Below are positions 63,478-64,000 of a stretch of 64,000 nucleotides of DNA, one piece after another (the stretch's first letter is position 1; each line of letters begins with the position of its first letter). The stretch is taken from contig OX235277.1 of the NCBI GenBank assembly GCA_944472155.2, forward strand, positions 9,682,804 to 9,746,803. The letters run 5' to 3'. Below the pieces are notes generated by a model that had not been told where the DNA came from, searched no databases, and saw only the letters and a program-made list of their open reading frames with translations. The translations under genes were made by a program, and so were the position numbers. This DNA is from Trichobilharzia szidati. Its lineage: Eukaryota > Platyhelminthes > Trematoda > Strigeidida > Schistosomatidae.

Positions 63478-64000
63478 AAACAGGCCTCATGAGGCATCTT
63501 CCGACTGACACCATATCTCTAGTGTAGACGTGGTCAACTCGCTGGCCTATCGATCAAATGGACGTGTGTACTGTATGCAGGAGCACCAGTTCGCTCCATC
63601 CGCCTTTATGGCTATCAGACATGGTCATTGAAAGTGAAAGACATAAAAACGTTGGCCGCGTTCGAGCAGAGTTGTCTGAGTTCTATCTCCCATGTTAGCT
63701 GGTGGTATGGTACGGTGAATAACATTGAGGTTAAACGTTGAGTGTTAGATAAGAAGGGAAGGTCAATCGATGAGATTGTGAAGTTACATCGACTGCGCAA
63801 CACATGTTCCTAACCATCACCTTCCTCAACGGGAAATGTTAACTGACACAGGATTAGATTGGAAAAGAGCTACTGGTGGTGGTGGTGGTGATCAAACCAA
63901 AACTTGGAATCAGTCCATGAAATCTCTGACAGTTGGTTTGAGCCAGCCACGTACGGATGTGTAAGTTTCTTGGTTGAGGTCTTTGGAGTAGCGGAAAAAC
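63478..64000 (+). mobile_element. RTE-A LINE, C-terminal region, runs off window
   Basis: Plus strand: decayed SVLLYGYQTWSLKVKDIKTL, NNIEVKR and KKGRSIDEIVKLHRL words, then AGTTGGTTTGAGCCAGCCAC of the 3' UTR. A GGT repeat is at 63871-63889. No open frame. Confidence 0.75.

Noticed and set aside
1..64000. CRISPR arrays, operons or bacterial insertion sequences
   Set aside because: No regularly spaced direct repeats; gene structure is spliced; the IS-like transposase belongs to a eukaryotic Merlin with TIRs and TSD.

Overview
The window looks like AT-rich, repeat-saturated DNA of a flatworm, most likely a schistosome (blood fluke). The evidence is the combination of two spliced animal genes with compact exons and kilobase introns, a tRNA-derived SINE carrying a hammerhead-ribozyme-like segment (the Sm-alpha type known from Schistosoma), several Penelope-like elements (PLEs) with GIY-YIG endonuclease domains, RTE-like and CR1-like LINEs, and a Merlin DNA transposon. 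Species cannot be fixed from the sequence alone. Nothing prokaryotic was found.

Two host genes can be assembled from splice sites and frame. (1) The plus-strand gene from before base 2514 to 30198 is TXNL1, a thioredoxin-like protein with a C-terminal PITH domain. Seven coding exons (2514-2699, 5501-5632, 8126-8192, 14001-14094, 18097-18175, 23647-23751, 30166-30198) join in frame to the stop; the N-terminal thioredoxin exon(s) with the active site lie upstream of the window. (2) A minus-strand gene at about 62478-57118 (5' end not found) encodes a Pro/Gly/Tyr-rich protein with a basic stretch and a glycine-zipper-like C-terminus. It uses a 33-nt micro-exon, a 258-nt exon and a terminal exon, all separated by phase-1 introns. 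Its function is not recognised.

Almost everything else is transposon debris. Working family names used here: RTE-A (SR2/RTE-like LINE whose 3' end often runs into tetranucleotide repeats), RTE-C (a GC-richer relative), LINE-B (endonuclease-reverse transcriptase LINE ending in a conserved 3' tail plus AAT repeats), CR1-like LINE (tail with GGAATAAAG), PLE (at least three subfamilies), SA (tRNA-SINE with hammerhead-like segment), SINE-T and SINE-3 (two other tRNA-headed SINEs), repeat X (unclassified), an LTR element, and one Merlin.

Layout: 1-2270 RTE-A copies; 2514-30198 TXNL1, whose introns hold PLE, SA, LINE-B, CR1, SINE-3, LTR and Merlin insertions; 30.8-39.8 kb CR1, RTE-A, PLE and LINE-B nests; 40-49.2 kb mainly PLE, including the longest open PLE frame (47866-48864); 49.9-56.9 kb LINE-B, SA, an LTR split by a PLE, repeat X and RTE-A; 57.1-62.5 kb the Pro/Gly-rich gene with LINE-B, SA, CR1 and PLE in its introns; 62.6-64.0 kb repeat X and RTE-A.

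The most informative structures are nested insertions whose target-site duplications (TSDs) can be read directly: a Merlin with 53-bp inverted termini and an 8-bp TSD; three PLE insertions built as inverted, outward-facing dimers with 8-13-bp TSDs; two SINE-3 copies with TSDs; and a 117-bp RTE-A fragment with a 12-bp TSD. All identifications come from reading the sequence and remembered family motifs; no database search was run.
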